Origin: an uncultured Desulfobacter sp.
GTDB lineage: Bacteria; Desulfobacterota; Desulfobacteria; Desulfobacterales; Desulfobacteraceae
Reading direction: 5' to 3'
Assembly: GCF_963664415.1 (NCBI RefSeq)
Contig: NZ_OY761445.1
Location: 558,001-622,000 of the forward strand
DNA length: 64,000 nucleotides
Shown here: one piece after another, positions 8,063-22,000 of the stretch
Position numbering within the stretch: position 1 is the first letter of the stretch
Layout of the letters: every line of letters begins with the position of its first letter
The notes under the pieces: model-generated
The model's database searches: none
The model's input: only the letters and a program-made list of their open reading frames with translations
Told to the model about the DNA's origin: nothing
Translations under genes and position numbers: made by a program

Positions 8063-9868
8063 TCATAACCAGAAATTGATTTTCAGATAATCAAAGGCCT
8101 CATGGGTGATGATCCACCACAGGGACCGTTTCCCGGATTCAATCTTGGCCACCCCGCTCATGCCCGGGCGCCACCATTTCTCCGGCGCATAGTTGATCCC
8201 TGCATAGACTTTAAAAACATTTGCGCCGCCGCTGAACACCGCCTGGGGAACAACCTTTGTCACCTTTGCCCCATATACTGAATCGGGTTTGCCCACAAAT
8301 TTTATCCGTACCCCGGCATCGATGCTGAAATCATAAATATCTTTTTCTTCTATCAATATTTCAAAAGAGAGATCATCCAGGGATGCAATCTTCAGCAGCA
8401 AATCCCCCTGCCTGACCGGTGCCCCGAGTTTTGAGGTTAAATCCCCTTCAACCACGATGCCGGCAAAAGGGGATTGGATGGAGGCATTTTTAAGGTTAAA
8501 GGCGATAATTTCAAGTTCGGATTCAGTTTCTTTTTCCATCAGCCGGGCAATCTTCATATCGGCAAGACAATTTTTTGCCACGGCCTTTTCCGCCTCCCTC
8601 TGGTGTTTGGAAAGTGTTGCCAGCATGGATGCTTTTTCCAGCAACAGCGCTTTGACGTCAAGATCAATCAGTGCCCCGCCCTTTTCAACGGCGTCCCCGG
8701 GACTGACGGAAACAGTTTCAATAAAGCCGTCAATGGGAGAGGTGATGTGCGCCGTTTTATCTGCTTTCAAAATAAAGGTGCCGTCCACCTCGTAAGTCCA
8801 CACGGGAATAAAGAGCATGGCAAAGGCAATGATTCCTGCGGTAAATAGGATTTTAAGTCCGGTCTTTTCAATCTTGAAAAATGATTTAAGTCTGTCGGTT
8901 GCCCAGTCATAAATTTTGCGCCCAAACCACCTGTCGGTATGGGTAAGTGTATCAAGCCAGACAGCAACCTGTTCAAGCAACAGCCTTAACCGCCATACTT
9001 CATTTTCGCTGAACGCGCTCTTTTCACGCTCACAGGTAATTGCCCCCAGCACCTCCCGGCCCCGCCGGATCGGCAGCGTCACAATAGTGCCCACCCGCCT
9101 TATCCCGCCGTAAGTATCGTGGGCGCGGGTTTGTAACTTTCCATTATCCTTCTGGGGCCACAGAATTTCTGAATCCTGGTCAATGGACTCCTCCATGGCA
9201 CTTTCCAATTCCCATACGGAATTGGCCCTGTACTCAAAGGTTTCCATGTTGCTGATGGATTTAAGCTTGATTTTGCCCTTTTTCTCCCACCCTAAGCTGA
9301 CCTGGTCACAATAAAAAAGCGAGGCGATTTCATTGCAAAGCCGCAGAGACGCCAGGCCGAATTTTTCATCATCGGACACCGCACGAACGATCTGCAGTAA
9401 TTTGGCAAAAAACAGGGCATCTGTCCTGGCTTTATTATAAAGACGCATGGCCTGAAACAAAGAGGGGATTGATGAAATCAGGTAGATGGTATTTTCGGAA
9501 ATAGACAGTGTCCGCTGTCCAATATCCAGCAAAAGAACAGGGGATTGTTCCTGGGGACCGACATCCACTGCAACGGCAATGATGGTGATACCGTCGACGT
9601 TTCCGGCCGCAATTTTTTTCTGCAGCCCCTGCTCGACAAGATGGGCGGGAAACCGTTTCAACCGCCATGCATCCCCTTTAGTGGAATATGAATTGGCAAT
9701 TTTCCATTCACCATCCACACAACCGGTTAAAATTGCTCTGTCGGCCTGGCAGAAACGTGTAAAATTTTCTATATATTTTTCCCAAAACTGTACGGCAGGC
9801 CCGTCAAACCGAACAATATCGAGCAGTTTTTGAATTAATTTTTTCTGAATGTTTTTTTCGAAATTCAC
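8063..9868 (-). CDS. GAF-domain / HlyD adaptor fusion membrane protein
   Basis: 601 residues with a GTG start at 9866-9868. A cytosolic N-terminal half contains a GAF domain (about 165-305, with TIVTLPIRRGREVLGAITCERE) and perhaps a degenerate one before it (1-150). One transmembrane helix follows at about 338-357. The periplasmic part is HlyD-like (375-575): a lipoyl half SPIDGFIETVSVSPGDAVEKGG, a helical hairpin (about 405-455), a second lipoyl half SPFAGIVVEGDL, then a beta-barrel region ending RPGMSGVAKIESG. A small-molecule sensor domain is thus joined to an export adaptor in one chain. It precedes the M50 fusion by 23 bp and follows the giant gene by 221 bp, so it may have its own promoter. 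I infer that it regulates or assembles the export conduit; the ligand is unknown. Confidence 0.88.
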   Translation of the reverse strand: MNFEKNIQKKLIQKLLDIVRFDGPAVQFWEKYIENFTRFCQADRAILTGCVDGEWKIANSYSTKGDAWRLKRFPAHLVEQGLQKKIAAGNVDGITIIAVAVDVGPQEQSPVLLLDIGQRTLSISENTIYLISSIPSLFQAMRLYNKARTDALFFAKLLQIVRAVSDDEKFGLASLRLCNEIASLFYCDQVSLGWEKKGKIKLKSISNMETFEYRANSVWELESAMEESIDQDSEILWPQKDNGKLQTRAHDTYGGIRRVGTIVTLPIRRGREVLGAITCEREKSAFSENEVWRLRLLLEQVAVWLDTLTHTDRWFGRKIYDWATDRLKSFFKIEKTGLKILFTAGIIAFAMLFIPVWTYEVDGTFILKADKTAHITSPIDGFIETVSVSPGDAVEKGGALIDLDVKALLLEKASMLATLSKHQREAEKAVAKNCLADMKIARLMEKETESELEIIAFNLKNASIQSPFAGIVVEGDLTSKLGAPVRQGDLLLKIASLDDLSFEILIEEKDIYDFSIDAGVRIKFVGKPDSVYGAKVTKVVPQAVFSGGANVFKVYAGINYAPEKWWRPGMSGVAKIESGKRSLWWIITHEAFDYLKINFWL

Positions 9869-9938
9869 GAATTCTTTGCCCGGAAAAGAGAAGGCAACAG
9901 CTTAACCCGCATTCCAAGGAGTCTTTCTGTTGCCTTAA

Positions 9939-9944
9939 ATTATA
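9939..9944 (-). promoter_or_regulatory. Candidate -10 box upstream of the GAF-HlyD gene
   Basis: On the minus strand the gap between the giant gene and the GAF-HlyD gene contains a perfect TATAAT, about 70 bp before the GTG start. No good -35 box is seen at the usual spacing. It could allow the three accessory genes to be transcribed without reading through 25 kb of the giant gene. Confidence 0.3.
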
Positions 9945-9999
9945 GTTATTTAACCTTGTTTTTTATCATCTATTTTTAAACAGACTCTTCAGTGTTTTA

Positions 10000-10089
10000 T
10001 ATAAGAAAGTCTGGGTAAGTCACTCAGATCTTTCAAGCTTTGTTGTGGGCTGAGCCTGGCAGATGATATGTCAGGTCGGCCCATGGCCG
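10000..10089 (+). repeat. Dispersed ~90-bp element, copy A
   Basis: Shares the core AGATCTTTCAAGCTTTGTTG and a GGCCCATGG end with copies at 38281-38362 (opposite strand) and 61131-61220 (same strand). It fills the space directly after the stop codon of the giant gene. Its minus-strand transcript can fold with GAAAG-TCTG pairing to CAGA-CTTTC. Confidence 0.7.
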
Positions 10090-13000
10090 TTATTCGTTAT
10101 TTTCAGGCAACATCCCACTTCCAAACAAATTCATCAACGCTTCACTATATTCCATGTCCTGGTCCATTGCTGAAAATGGAGAACCTGACATATCGAAGCC
10201 ATCCATGCCATCACCAGGTGTATTACCGCCAAATAGAGATCCATTCAAACCATTCCCGGACAATAAGGATTCGGTCAGCCTTCTGGAAATTTCCCTGTTT
10301 TCATAACTGACAGTTGGAGAAACCAACGTACCGTCCAGCGACTGAGCAATTTCCCTGCTTACTTCAGGCAGATCCGCTGAAGGTTGTAACCTCTGCTCCC
10401 CTATTCCGGGCCCTGTGCCTTCCTGTGCCGGCCGACTGCTCTGATATATATTCTGCAAAATAGCTACCCGGTCATTGCCTTCTACAAACTCATTGAGAAG
10501 CGATTGACCTTCTCCAAACAAGAGACTGCCCAGAGGAGTTTCTGCCGGGAGCCCATCTTGGGTCCCGCCGGAGTCTGTTAGTTGCTCAAAAGGCTGATCG
10601 CCCTGTTCCTGGTTTTCAGCCAGGTAGTGAATCATGTCATCATCTATAGAGGCGCCATCTGCCCAATTTTCGTATATTGAAACCGTTCCGGTGCCGACAA
10701 CGCCGATCTTGGCCCCAGCTTCCTTTTCAGTGGCAGCATTCACAATACCGTCATGGTAGATTAAGCCATTTTCAGTATACAGGAAGACATTTTCGTCAAA
10801 AGACCAAATCCCGGGCGTTATAACAGTGGCACCATTTAAAATTCTCATGTTGATACCACTGTTATTGCTGATTGCAGAAATATTTTTCACATCCACATCC
10901 AGGCCGTCGCCTTCTTCATCGCCGATGGAGCCCGACGCTTCAAGGTTAAGGGTGTCTGCGTTAATATTGTAGGTGTCATCTATAAAAACATCTATGATGT
11001 CTCCGTTATCCGCCGTTAAATTTACGGCGCCCCCTGTTGAGAAAAGGGCCACCGTTATACCACCGGCAGACGTATAGGTGATATCCCCTGTTCCGGTAAT
11101 GTTGGTCGAACCGGTCATCGCAATATCACCGGTAAGGGTGGTCAAAGTAATATTATGTGAACCATTCGCTCGTATGATGCCGGACTGGATAATATTGGCA
11201 GCGGTCATCGTCACATCTCCGTCCATGGCCGTCACTGTTGCAGGCACTGTCAGTTGTCCGGCAACGACTGTCATGATGTCGCCTGAAGCGGCATGGAAAT
11301 TGACAATTTCCATATCGTCGGCACTTTGCAGATAGATGCCGCCTGTATCAGTGACGGCCTCCACCCGTCCTGAGACGTCAATGTCGCCATCCCCCTGAGC
11401 GCCGATTCCGGTTGAGGCCCTGAGGTATTTCAAACCGTTTGATATCAGGTTATCTGCCTCTGCGGCTGAATTATCTGCAATGCTACCGCCTGATGAAATA
11501 ACGTTGATACCGTCAAGGCCGGTGACGCGGGTCAGGTAAATGGTTCCGCCTGCGGTAAGGTTTACCATGCCGTTTGTTGTGATGTAAAAATCATCTACCA
11601 TGGTGTAACTCCCTGCCACAGAGGTCTCAAACTCGGTGCCGGCTTCGATAAAGGCAGCGGGATTTGTTATAAATTTTCCGGTCTGGAATATTTTTACTGC
11701 ACCGGGTGTTTTTATACCGCCTTCAAGGTTAAGGTCACCGGAGATATCCAGTAAGATATCGCCATCCTGTGTGATCAGACCATCCGGGCCGACTGTCATA
11801 TCCGATGCAGATTCAATGAAAATGCCGCCGGACCGGTTATCGACTTCAACCTTTCCGCCACAGGAAATATTCAGGTTGTCTGATACCTTGCCAACGCCTG
11901 TTGCAATCGTCATGGTGATGTCTGATGCCGCCGTCATGTTTGGCGTTTCAGCACTCAGGTTATCGACAATCGCCCCTGATGCAGACGTCACGTCAATTAA
12001 CCCGCCTGCAGTCACTTTAGAAACAAGCATGTTACCTGTTGTCGTGATCACAATATCGGCACCGGATGAGGTCAGTGCAGCCCCGTCAACCATTGAGAAG
12101 GTATTGGAAGAGAATGTAGCCGTCTGTGCAACCGTGATATCTCCAGCATTGCTGAGCGCACCGCCATTGGTGACTGTCAGCGTCCCGGCACCGGTAATGT
12201 TTTCCAGGGAAACGTCTACATCACTGGTGATGATAATATTACCCGACGTCGCTGATAAATTTGTGCCGGCGGCCATGGTGAAAGGGCCTGTGCCCGCGGT
12301 AATGGTTCCGGAGTCGGCAGTTATGTTTGCGTTCTGGGTCGTGCCGTTGGAAATGAGAGTCAGCGCCCCGTCAACCGAGAGTTCATCGTTCAGGGTCAGG
12401 GTGCCGGACGAAACCGTTACGGTTGTGTCACCCGTTGTGGTCAGCCGGTCCAAGACAGTATCATTGGAGAAGGCCCCCTCAAGGGAAGCAGCACTCAGGC
12501 TTGAAGCCGTGTCCATGGTTGCAGCCACAGCTTCAACAGTTGTGGCACCGATGATATTGGTTGCTCCCATGGTGGTGAGGATGCCGCCGGAGGTGACGCT
12601 AAAATTTGCAGCTCCGGTGAGATCTTCCAGTGAAACGTCGGTGTCACTGGTGATGACAATATCACCTGAAGTTGCGGTGAGAGAGGTATCAGTGGCCATG
12701 GTAAAGGGACCGCTGCCGGCTGTGATCACGCCTGATGCAGCACTGATGTCTGCATTCTGCGTACAGCCTTCGGCGGTAAGTGCCAGTGCGCCGCCCGCGG
12801 AAATGATATCATTCAGGGTCAGGGTGCCGGTCGAGACGGTCACGGTTGTGTTTCCTGCTGTTGTCATCCGGTCCAGGATTGTATCACTGGTGAACGTCCC
12901 TGCAAACGAGGCAGCATCCAAACTTGACGCACCGTCCATGGTTGCGGAAACGGCTTCAACAGTTGTGGCACCGGCGATATCGGCAGCCCCCATGGCGGTG

Positions 13001-16000
13001 AGTATACCGCCGGAGGTGACGCTAAGGTTTGCAGCTCCGGTGAGATCTTCCAGTAAAACGTCAGCATCACTGGTAATAATAATATCGCCCAAAGTAGTTG
13101 TAAAACCAGTGCCGGACGCCATGGTGAAGGGGCCTGTGCCCGCGGTAATGGTTCCGGAGCCTGCAGTTATGTTTGCGTCCTGGGTCGTGCCTTTGGATAT
13201 TAGAGTCAGCGTCCCGTCAACCACGAGCTCATCGTTCAGGGTCAGGGTGCCGGACGAAACCGTTACGGTTGTGTCACCCGTTGTGGTCAGCCGGTCCAAG
13301 ACAGTATCATTGGAGAAGGTCCCCTCAAGGGAAGCAGCACTCAGGCTTGAAGCCGTGTCCATGGTTGCAGCCATAGCTTCAATGGTTGTGGCACCGATGA
13401 TACTGGCCACGCCCATGGTGGTGAGGATGCCGCCGGAGGTGACGCTAAGATTTGCGGCTCCGGTGAGATCTTCCAGTGAAACGTCGGTGTCACTGGTGAT
13501 GACAATATCACCTGAAGTTGCGGTGAGAGAGGTATCAGTGGCCATGGTAAAGGGACCGCTGCCGGCTGTGATCACGCCTGATGCAGCACTGATGTCTGCA
13601 TTCTGCGTACAGCCCTCGGCGGTAAGTGCCAATACGCCGCCTGCGGAAATGATATCATTCAGGGTCAGGGTGCCGGTCGAGACGGTCACGGTTGTGTTTC
13701 CTGCTGTTGTCATCCGGTCCAGGATTGTATCACTGGTGAACGTCCCTGCAAACGAGGCAGCATCCAAACTTGACGCACCGTCCATGGTTGCGGAAACGGC
13801 TTCAACAGTTGTGGCACCGGCGATATCGGCAACCCCCATGGCGGTGAGTATACCGCCGGAGGTGACGCTAAGGTTTGCAGCTCCGGTGAGATCTTCCAGT
13901 AAAACGTCAGTATCACTGGTAATAATAATATCGCCCAAAGTAGTTGTAAAACCAGTGCCGGACGCCATGGTGAAAGGGCCTGTGCCCGCGGTAATGGTTC
14001 CGGAGCCTGCAGTTATGTTTGCGTCCTGGGTCGTGCCGTTGGAAATGAGAGTCAGCGCCCCGTCAACCGAGAGTTCATCGTTCAGGGTCAGGGTGCCGGA
14101 CGAGACCGTCACCGTTGTGTTACCTGTTGTGGTCAGCCGGTCCAGGACCGTATCATTGGTAAAGGTCCCCTCAAAAGAAGCAGCACTCAAACTTGAAGCA
14201 GTCTCCATGGTTGCGGCCGCGGCTTCAATGGTTGTGGCACCGGTGATATTGGTCGCTCCCATGGTGGTGAGGATGCCGCCGGAGGTGACGCTAAAATGTG
14301 CGGCTCCGGTGAGATCTTCCAGTGAAACGTCGGTGTCACTGGTGATGACAATATCACCTGAAGTTGCGGTGAGAGAGGTATCAGTGGCCATGGTAAAGGG
14401 ACCGCTGCCGGCTGTGATCACGCCTGATGCAGCACTGATGTCTGCATTCTGCGTACAGCCCTCGACGGTAAGTGCCAATGCGCCGCCTGCGGAAATGATA
14501 TCATTCAGGGTCAGGGTGCCGGTCGAGACGGTCACGGTTGTGTTTCCTGCTGTTGTCATCCGGTCCAGGATTGTATCACTGGTGAACGTCCCTGCAAACG
14601 AGGCAGCATCCAAACTTGACGCACCGTCCATGGTTGCGGAAACGGCTTCAACAGTTGTGGCACCGGCGATATCGGCAACCCCCATGGCGGTGAGTATACC
14701 GCCGGAGGTGACGCTAAGGTTTGCAGCTCCGGTGAGATCTTCCAGTAAAACGTCAGCATCACTGGCAATAATAATATCGCCCAAAGTAGTTGTAAAACCA
14801 GTGCCGGACGCCATGGTGAAGGGGCCTGTGCCCGCGGTAATGGTTCCGGAGCCTGCAGTTATGTTTGCGTTCTGGGTGGTGCCTTTGGATATTAGAGTCA
14901 GCGTCCCGTCAACCACGAGCTCATCGTTCAGGGTCAGGGTGCCGGACGAAACCGTTACGGTTGTGTCACCCGTTGTGGTCAGCCGGTCCAAGACAGTATC
15001 ATTGGAGAAGGTCCCCTCAAGGGAAGCAGCACTCAGGCTTGAAGCCGTGTCCATGGTTGCAGCCATAGCTTCAATGGTTGTGGCACCGGTGATACTGGCC
15101 ACGCCCATGGTGGTGAGGATGCCGCCGGAGGTGACGCTAAGATTTGCGGCTCCGGTGAGATCTTCCAGTGAAACGTCGGTGTCACTGGTGATGACAATAT
15201 CACCTGAAGTTGCGGTGAGAGAGGTATCAGTGGCCATGGTAAAGGGACCGCTGCCGGCTGTGATCACGCCTGATGCAGCACTGATGTCTGCATTCTGCGT
15301 ACAGCCCTCGACGGTAAGTGCCAATGCGCCGCCTGCGGAAATGATATCATTCAGGGTCAGGGTGCCGGTCGAGACGGTCACGGTTGTGTTTCCTGCTGTT
15401 GTCATCCGGTCCAGGATTGTATCACTGGTGAACGTCCCTGCAAACGAGGCAGCATCCAAACTTGACGCACCGTCCATGGTTGCGGAAACGGCTTCAACAG
15501 TTGTGGCACCGGCGATATCGGCAACCCCCATGGCGGTGAGTATACCGCCGGAGGTGACGCTAAGGTTTGCAGCTCCGGTGAGATCTTCCAGTAAAACGTC
15601 AGCATCACTGGCAATAATAATATCGCCCAAAGTAGTTGTAAAACCAGTGCCGGACGCCATGGTGAAGGGGCCTGTGCCCGCGGTAATGGTTCCGGAGCCT
15701 GCAGTTATGTTTGCGTTCTGGGTGGTGCCTTTGGATATTAGAGTCAGCGTCCCGTCAACCACGAGCTCATCGTTCAGGGTCAGGGTGCCGGACGAAACCG
15801 TTACGGTTGTGTCACCCGTTGTGGTCAGCCGGTCCAAGACAGTATCATTGGAGAAGGTCCCCTCAAGGGAAGCAGCACTCAGGCTTGAAGCCGTGTCCAT
15901 GGTTGCAGCCATAGCTTCAATGGTTGTGGCACCGGTGATACTGGCCACGCCCATGGTGGTGAGGATGCCGCCGGAGGTGACGCTAAGATTTGCGGCTCCG

Positions 16001-19000
16001 GTGAGATCTTCCAGTGAAACGTCGGTGTCACTGGTGATGACAATATCACCTGAAGTTGCGGTGAGAGAGGTATCAGTGGCCATGGTAAAGGGACCGCTGC
16101 CGGCTGTGATCACGCCTGATGCAGCACTGATATCAGCATTCTGGGTACAGCCCTCGGCAGTAAGTGCCAGTGCGTCGTCTGCGGAAATGATATCATTCAG
16201 GGTCAGGGTGCCGGCTGAGACGGTCACGGTTGTGTTACCTGTTGTGGTCAGCTGGTCCAGAACCGTATCATTGGTAAAGGTCCCCTCAAGGGAAGCAGCA
16301 CTCAAACTTGAAGCAGTGTCCATGGTTGCGGCAGCGGCTTCAATGGTTGTGGCACCGGTGATATTGGCAGCCCCCATGGTGGTGAGGATGCCACCGGAGG
16401 TTACACTAAGATTTGCAGCACCGCTGAAGTCTTCCAAGGAAATGTCTGTGTCACTGGTGATGACAATATCACCTGAGGTTGCGGTGAGAGAGGTGTCAGT
16501 GGCCATGTTAAAGGGACCGCTGCCGGCCGTGATCACGCCGGATGCAGCACTGATATCAGCATTCTGGGTACAGCCCTCGCCGGTAAGGGTCAATGCACCG
16601 CCTGCAGAAACAATATCATTCAGGGCGAGGGTGCCGGCCGAGACCGTCACAGTTGTATTACCTGTTGTGGTGAGCGCATCCAGGGCCGTATCGTTAATGA
16701 ACGTTCCTGCAAACGATGCCGCATTCAAACTTGAACCCCCATCCATGTTTCCGGAATCAGCAATAACGATCGTATTGCCGGTAATATTTGCCGTGCCCAG
16801 GGTTGTCAAAATCCCACCCGAGGTTACGCTGAGGTCGGCGGCACCTTCAAGGTTCACCAATGTCACATCCGTATCACTGGTAATGGCAATATTGCCGGAA
16901 GTGGTTGTAAGTTTTTTGCCGGCCGCCATGGTAAACGGACCGGTGCCGGCGGCAATGGTGCCGGATGCGGCAGTGATATCAGCATTCTGGGTATATCCGC
17001 CGGCCCCGCTCATTGCCAATGCGTTGCCGATGGTCAACACATCATTCTGGGTAATTGAGCCACCGGAGGACGTCAGAGCAGCATTGCCCCCTGTAACAAT
17101 CCGGTCAACCATGCAGTCGCCTGAAAAACTGCCGTTCAGTGATGCGCCGCTGATACTTGTGGAGCTCCCCATGGTAAAGGTATCGCCGGTAAGGACAACA
17201 GCACCGGTAATATTTGCCGTACCAAGGGTTTCAAGCACACCGCCGCCGTTTGCGATAAACCCGCCGGCCGATGTGACATTGGCCAGGGTGATGTCGGCGG
17301 TGGTGTCCACCGTCACATTACCACTGGTGGAGTTAAGTGAAGACCCGTTCGTCATGGTCACGGCAACGTTCCCCGCATTGATATCGACCGCGGGGCCTTG
17401 AACAATTCCGGTCGCTTCGACCGAAACCCCTTGGGAACTCACGGTCAGCGAACCCGTCCCCGTTTGAACCGTTCCCTGGACCACGACCTCCTCGTCAACG
17501 GTAAAAGTCATGTATTGCCCGGCGGTGAAGTCTTTCAGGTAAAGCTTACCATGAACAACGACATTGACGTATCCCACATAGGCCCCGTCAAGGATCAGGT
17601 CCCCGGTGTATTCGATGTCCAGGTCGTTCGGGATGCCGATGATGGAACTGTTGGCCTGGTACTCCAGATCGGTGGTATTGGTTGGGGTCAACGCTTTGAT
17701 ATTGTTGGCCACAAGGTCCACATCCGGATCATCCGGCTGGATCTCCCAGATTCCGTCTGCCGATATGATGGTCAGATCTCCGTTTGTAGCCCCGGCATTG
17801 ATGTATGCTGCGGTAATATCACCGGATCCGTTGCTCAGGGAAATTTCATTGCCCAGGACATCGGTCAAAATCCGCATATCCGTTACAGCCAATGAGGTCT
17901 GGGTGGTAATAAGGATATCCCCGTTGTTCAGGTACACGTGTTCTGCCGCAAGCGTCCCGTCATTGGTCAGTTTCAAGGATCCTGCGCCGGAGATGTCCGC
18001 GGTGAGGTTCCGGACATCCGTCATTAAATCCACATTCCCCGCAGCGATGATTTCAAGGCAGGGGCCGGTCAGGCTGGCGGTGGTCATGGAAGAGGTAATC
18101 CCGCCCCCGCTCTCCAGAAGAATGGTGCCTTCGACATCATATGGCACCCCTATTTCATACCTTGTTCCGTCAACCGTCACCAGATGCGTGTCAATGGTCA
18201 TGTCACCATCGGCCCTCAAGGTGATGAACTCCATCTCATTGGTGCCGATATTGTCGATGGATCCGGCCGTAACAGCCAGGGATCCTGTGGTATCCACGGT
18301 AACATCGCCTGTTGCAGCAAGGCTGATGGTGGAGAAATCCAGATCCTGGGTTGCATTCAGGGTGATGGCCCCTTTTTCGCCTCCGGCTGTGATGCTGACC
18401 TGGCCGAAAGTCTGTGACCCCATCTCAAATGTGATATTGCTCATGTTCTCAAATCGTTCCGACTTGATCATGTCGGCCGGATCAAATCCGGGAACACCGC
18501 CGTCAGCTTCATTGACGCAGACCGCATCCCGCTTGATCCGGATAATCCTGTCACTGTCCAGCACATTGCCCGAAAGATCAGTCAGGGTGCCTGTTCCGTC
18601 CTCGTTTGTTGACAGGTACACCTGCCGGAATGCCGACTGGTTTGGATCATCCGGTATGTTTACGCCGAACTGGACATACTTTCCGTCAATAACCGCCCGG
18701 TACCAGTTGTCGGTATTGTTATAATTCACCGCTTCCTCGTCCGCCCCGCCGTATAGGAATTCATTCCCGCTCGAATCGTGGTAGATGACGAAACCCAGAT
18801 CGGTATGGCGCTCAACAATACTCATGGGATTTGTACCGTCTGATTCAAGCAAAATCAAGCCGATATCGCTTCCATCTGATGAGGAGACCGTGCCGTCCAG
18901 GAGAATGTCTCTTTTGGATTCAATCTGTAAAGATCCGTTGCCCATGACAAGGTTACCGGACATACTCACGCTCTCGTCCGACTCAATGATGATATGGTCT

Positions 19001-22000
19001 GCGGCATAGGTACCTGTGGTAATCAGGTCAAAGGATTCCCCGGTTCTTATAGTAAGGGAATCCTCAGCATCGGCAATCACCTCAAGATCTACCTTGGTCA
19101 GCGCATCCAGAAGCATGGTCGAACTGGAAAAAACACCGTCCCCGCCGGAAGGGTCAATGACCTTGATATTGCCGCCCGTGGAAATCAGATTCAAGGCACG
19201 GCCGGCACCCAGGGCCTGGACCCGTTTGGCAACAATTGCACCGTCGCTGGTCACGGATATGGAACCGTCCGTCACCTCGACATCAGTCAGGGTCAAGTTT
19301 ACAATTTCGTCAACCGTTGTTTCCAGGTTGGTGATGGTTATGTCGCCGGTTGCTGCCGCAACGGATAACAGTTCGTTGGTCTTTGTTTTTAAGGCGTCAA
19401 TGCCCGTACCGGCCGTAATGGTAAGGGTATCGGCAACCAGGTTGGCTCCGCCGCCGGCATAGTCCGCGTCGGCGTCGGCGCTGTTGTCAATGCCATAAAC
19501 CCGGCCTCCCGCCGTGATATCGGCATCTGCCGGGTAACTGAGCAGGTCGACATCTTTCATCCCTAAATCACCTGCCGTGGTAAATGTAAAATCACCTTCT
19601 GCTATCGTTATTTCCCCAAGCTCAATGCCGTCGTTTCCGATATCCTCAACCGTTACATTGCCGCCGTCGTAGGATTTGAGATTCAGGCCTGCGGCATCCA
19701 CACGGATGTCGATTGCCCCGGGAAGCTCAACAGTCACGGTATCGGCCGTGATCAGGGTCTCCCCGCCCGTGCTGGTCAGGACCCCCTGGGTGATGATGGA
19801 TACATCCCCGAGTCCACCATTCACCATGCCGATGGTGGTATACGTCAGCCCACCGTCGTAAATTTCGATGGAAATATCATCATTGTCGGTCTGGCCGCCG
19901 GTCGTCATGGTAGTTGCCACGACCGCCCCGTAGTTAAGCACGTCAATGGCGCCGCTGCCCGTGGTGAGTGACGCAATGGTCAGGGCACCCTTGTTGGTGA
20001 AGGAAATGCCGCCTGCGCCGGCATTGATCACGTTGACGATACCTGCTTCAAGATTTGCGGAAAAACCGGCGTTGGTTGCCGCATCAAGTGCATCCGTGGT
20101 TATGATGCCGCCGGAATGGGTAAAACCGCCTGCGGCATTGATCTGAACATCGGTTGCCGTGATGGTGGCATTGGTGAAATCAATATCGGCGGCGCTGTCC
20201 AGGTTTACATCGGTAATGGTCAAAAGGGTTTCAACGCTTCCCGAGATATCGGTTCCGGCCTGGGCGTTGAGCACCGGCGCCGTGGCTTCGCCGGTCAGGT
20301 TCATGGATGTGGTCGAAGTCAGGTCAAGGGATGCGGATGCATCCATTTTCCCGTCGGCTTCCAGGGTGGTTCCTGCGGTGGCACAAATGGTTGCGGCTTC
20401 CAGGCTGGAATTGTCGTCAAAGGTGATGGCCGCATCGCTGTTAAACAGAATATCTCCGGTGGTGATCACGCTGGATTCGGCCAGGATGGTTCCGGCTGCC
20501 GCACCGCCGGGCAGCGTGCCGATAACAGATATGCCGTCGGCATCAAATGTGATGTTGCTTGACCCGCCGGTACCGCGCACAATCCCGCTGATGGTAATGC
20601 TTCCGTTCACGCCCACGGTGATATCCGATGCCGAACTTAAGGCATCATTTTCAAAAGTACCCCAGCCCACCATGTCGCCCGACACATTCACCCGGGTCGT
20701 ACGGGTCTGGGTCTGCTGCTCGTATATGGGCTCGTTGCGCCACAGAGTGATCTGCTTTTCGGCAACCACCGATGTCTGGACATCGTAGGTCCGGTAAACC
20801 GGCCTTGTCTCATATATCTCCGTGGTGTTGGTAACCAGCTGGTAATGAAGGGTCTTGCGGGTATCCGTGATATTATTCCAAACGGAGTTCCAGTCGTAGT
20901 TGTAGCTGTAGAAGGTGTCAAACTGGTTTGCACCGGTGTTATAGATTACAGGCTCCGCTTCAAAAAAACCCACAAGTTCATTGTGATGAGACACATCATT
21001 GAATTCATATCCCCAATCTATAATCCATTGCATTGTCACACCGTCACCATTGGGCTCCCCGGAGTGCCATCCCCAAGACATATCTACGTTGCTGCCGTAC
21101 CGTCCCCCGGAATCTGTAAGCCACTTCCAGGTCGTGCCATCCTTTATCCCACCTATCCAGAAGCTGCCTGAAGAATAGCTGTGCTGGTTTTTTGCATAAT
21201 TTAATTCTGCCAGGGAGAGAAAAGTTGCAAGGTGCTTGCCTGTTCCGGTCTGCGCATATTCATGATCAAGCCAGTCGTTGGAAGAGCCATTGTCTCCGGT
21301 ATCTGGACCGTCAGGAGAAGTATCAGCCCAGAAATCACGGTCGTCATAAGAGAAGCTGCTGTATGCATCAATTCCCGTATCATACTGCCAGTTGCTCACA
21401 TTGGAACTAAAGCCCACCGACAAGGTCGTCGTATAATAGGAATTGGAAGCCTGGATATACCGGTTCCCGGTCAGCGTGCCGTTAGCACTGTAATTCTGAT
21501 AAACCCCGTCCGTTGTCCAGAGCGGATCAAAGGAATGGCTTACAATACCCGAACTGGCATCATAGATATCGTAATATCTTCCGCCTGTGTTTGTATTGTA
21601 GGTGATCTTGAAATATTCGTTATTCATGCCCGACTTGGCTGCGGACCGGGTAGAATAATAGTTGACCGAGCTTGTGCTGCCCCATCCAAAAGTGTCTTCC
21701 TGATACCAGGGTTCGTAAAAATAAAGAAGACTGCTGCCGTAATCCGAATTCTGCTGGGTGTACCTGACCGATGCCTGGTCCTGGTAGCGGCCTACGGTCT
21801 CATAGGCCACGGATCCTTCGCCCTGGGTTACAAGCCGCAATATGTCATCTCCAGCTCCCTGAGGCAGCCGGATATACTTGTCTTCCCATCCGGACACATT
21901 CAGGTGGACGATTTCAAGGGAATTGCCTGCCCAGTCCGGAGTCCAGCTCTCCTGGGTCGGGTTGCCGTTGAGAACCCGGTTCAGTTTGGCATTGGCATAT

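Noticed and set aside
11636..17401. A 1,921-codon plus-strand frame opposite the repeat array
   Set aside because: It is a shadow of the giant gene. The repeats multiply one stop-free antisense stretch, and the product is a low-complexity Val/Ser/Pro/Ala sequence with no ribosome-binding site.
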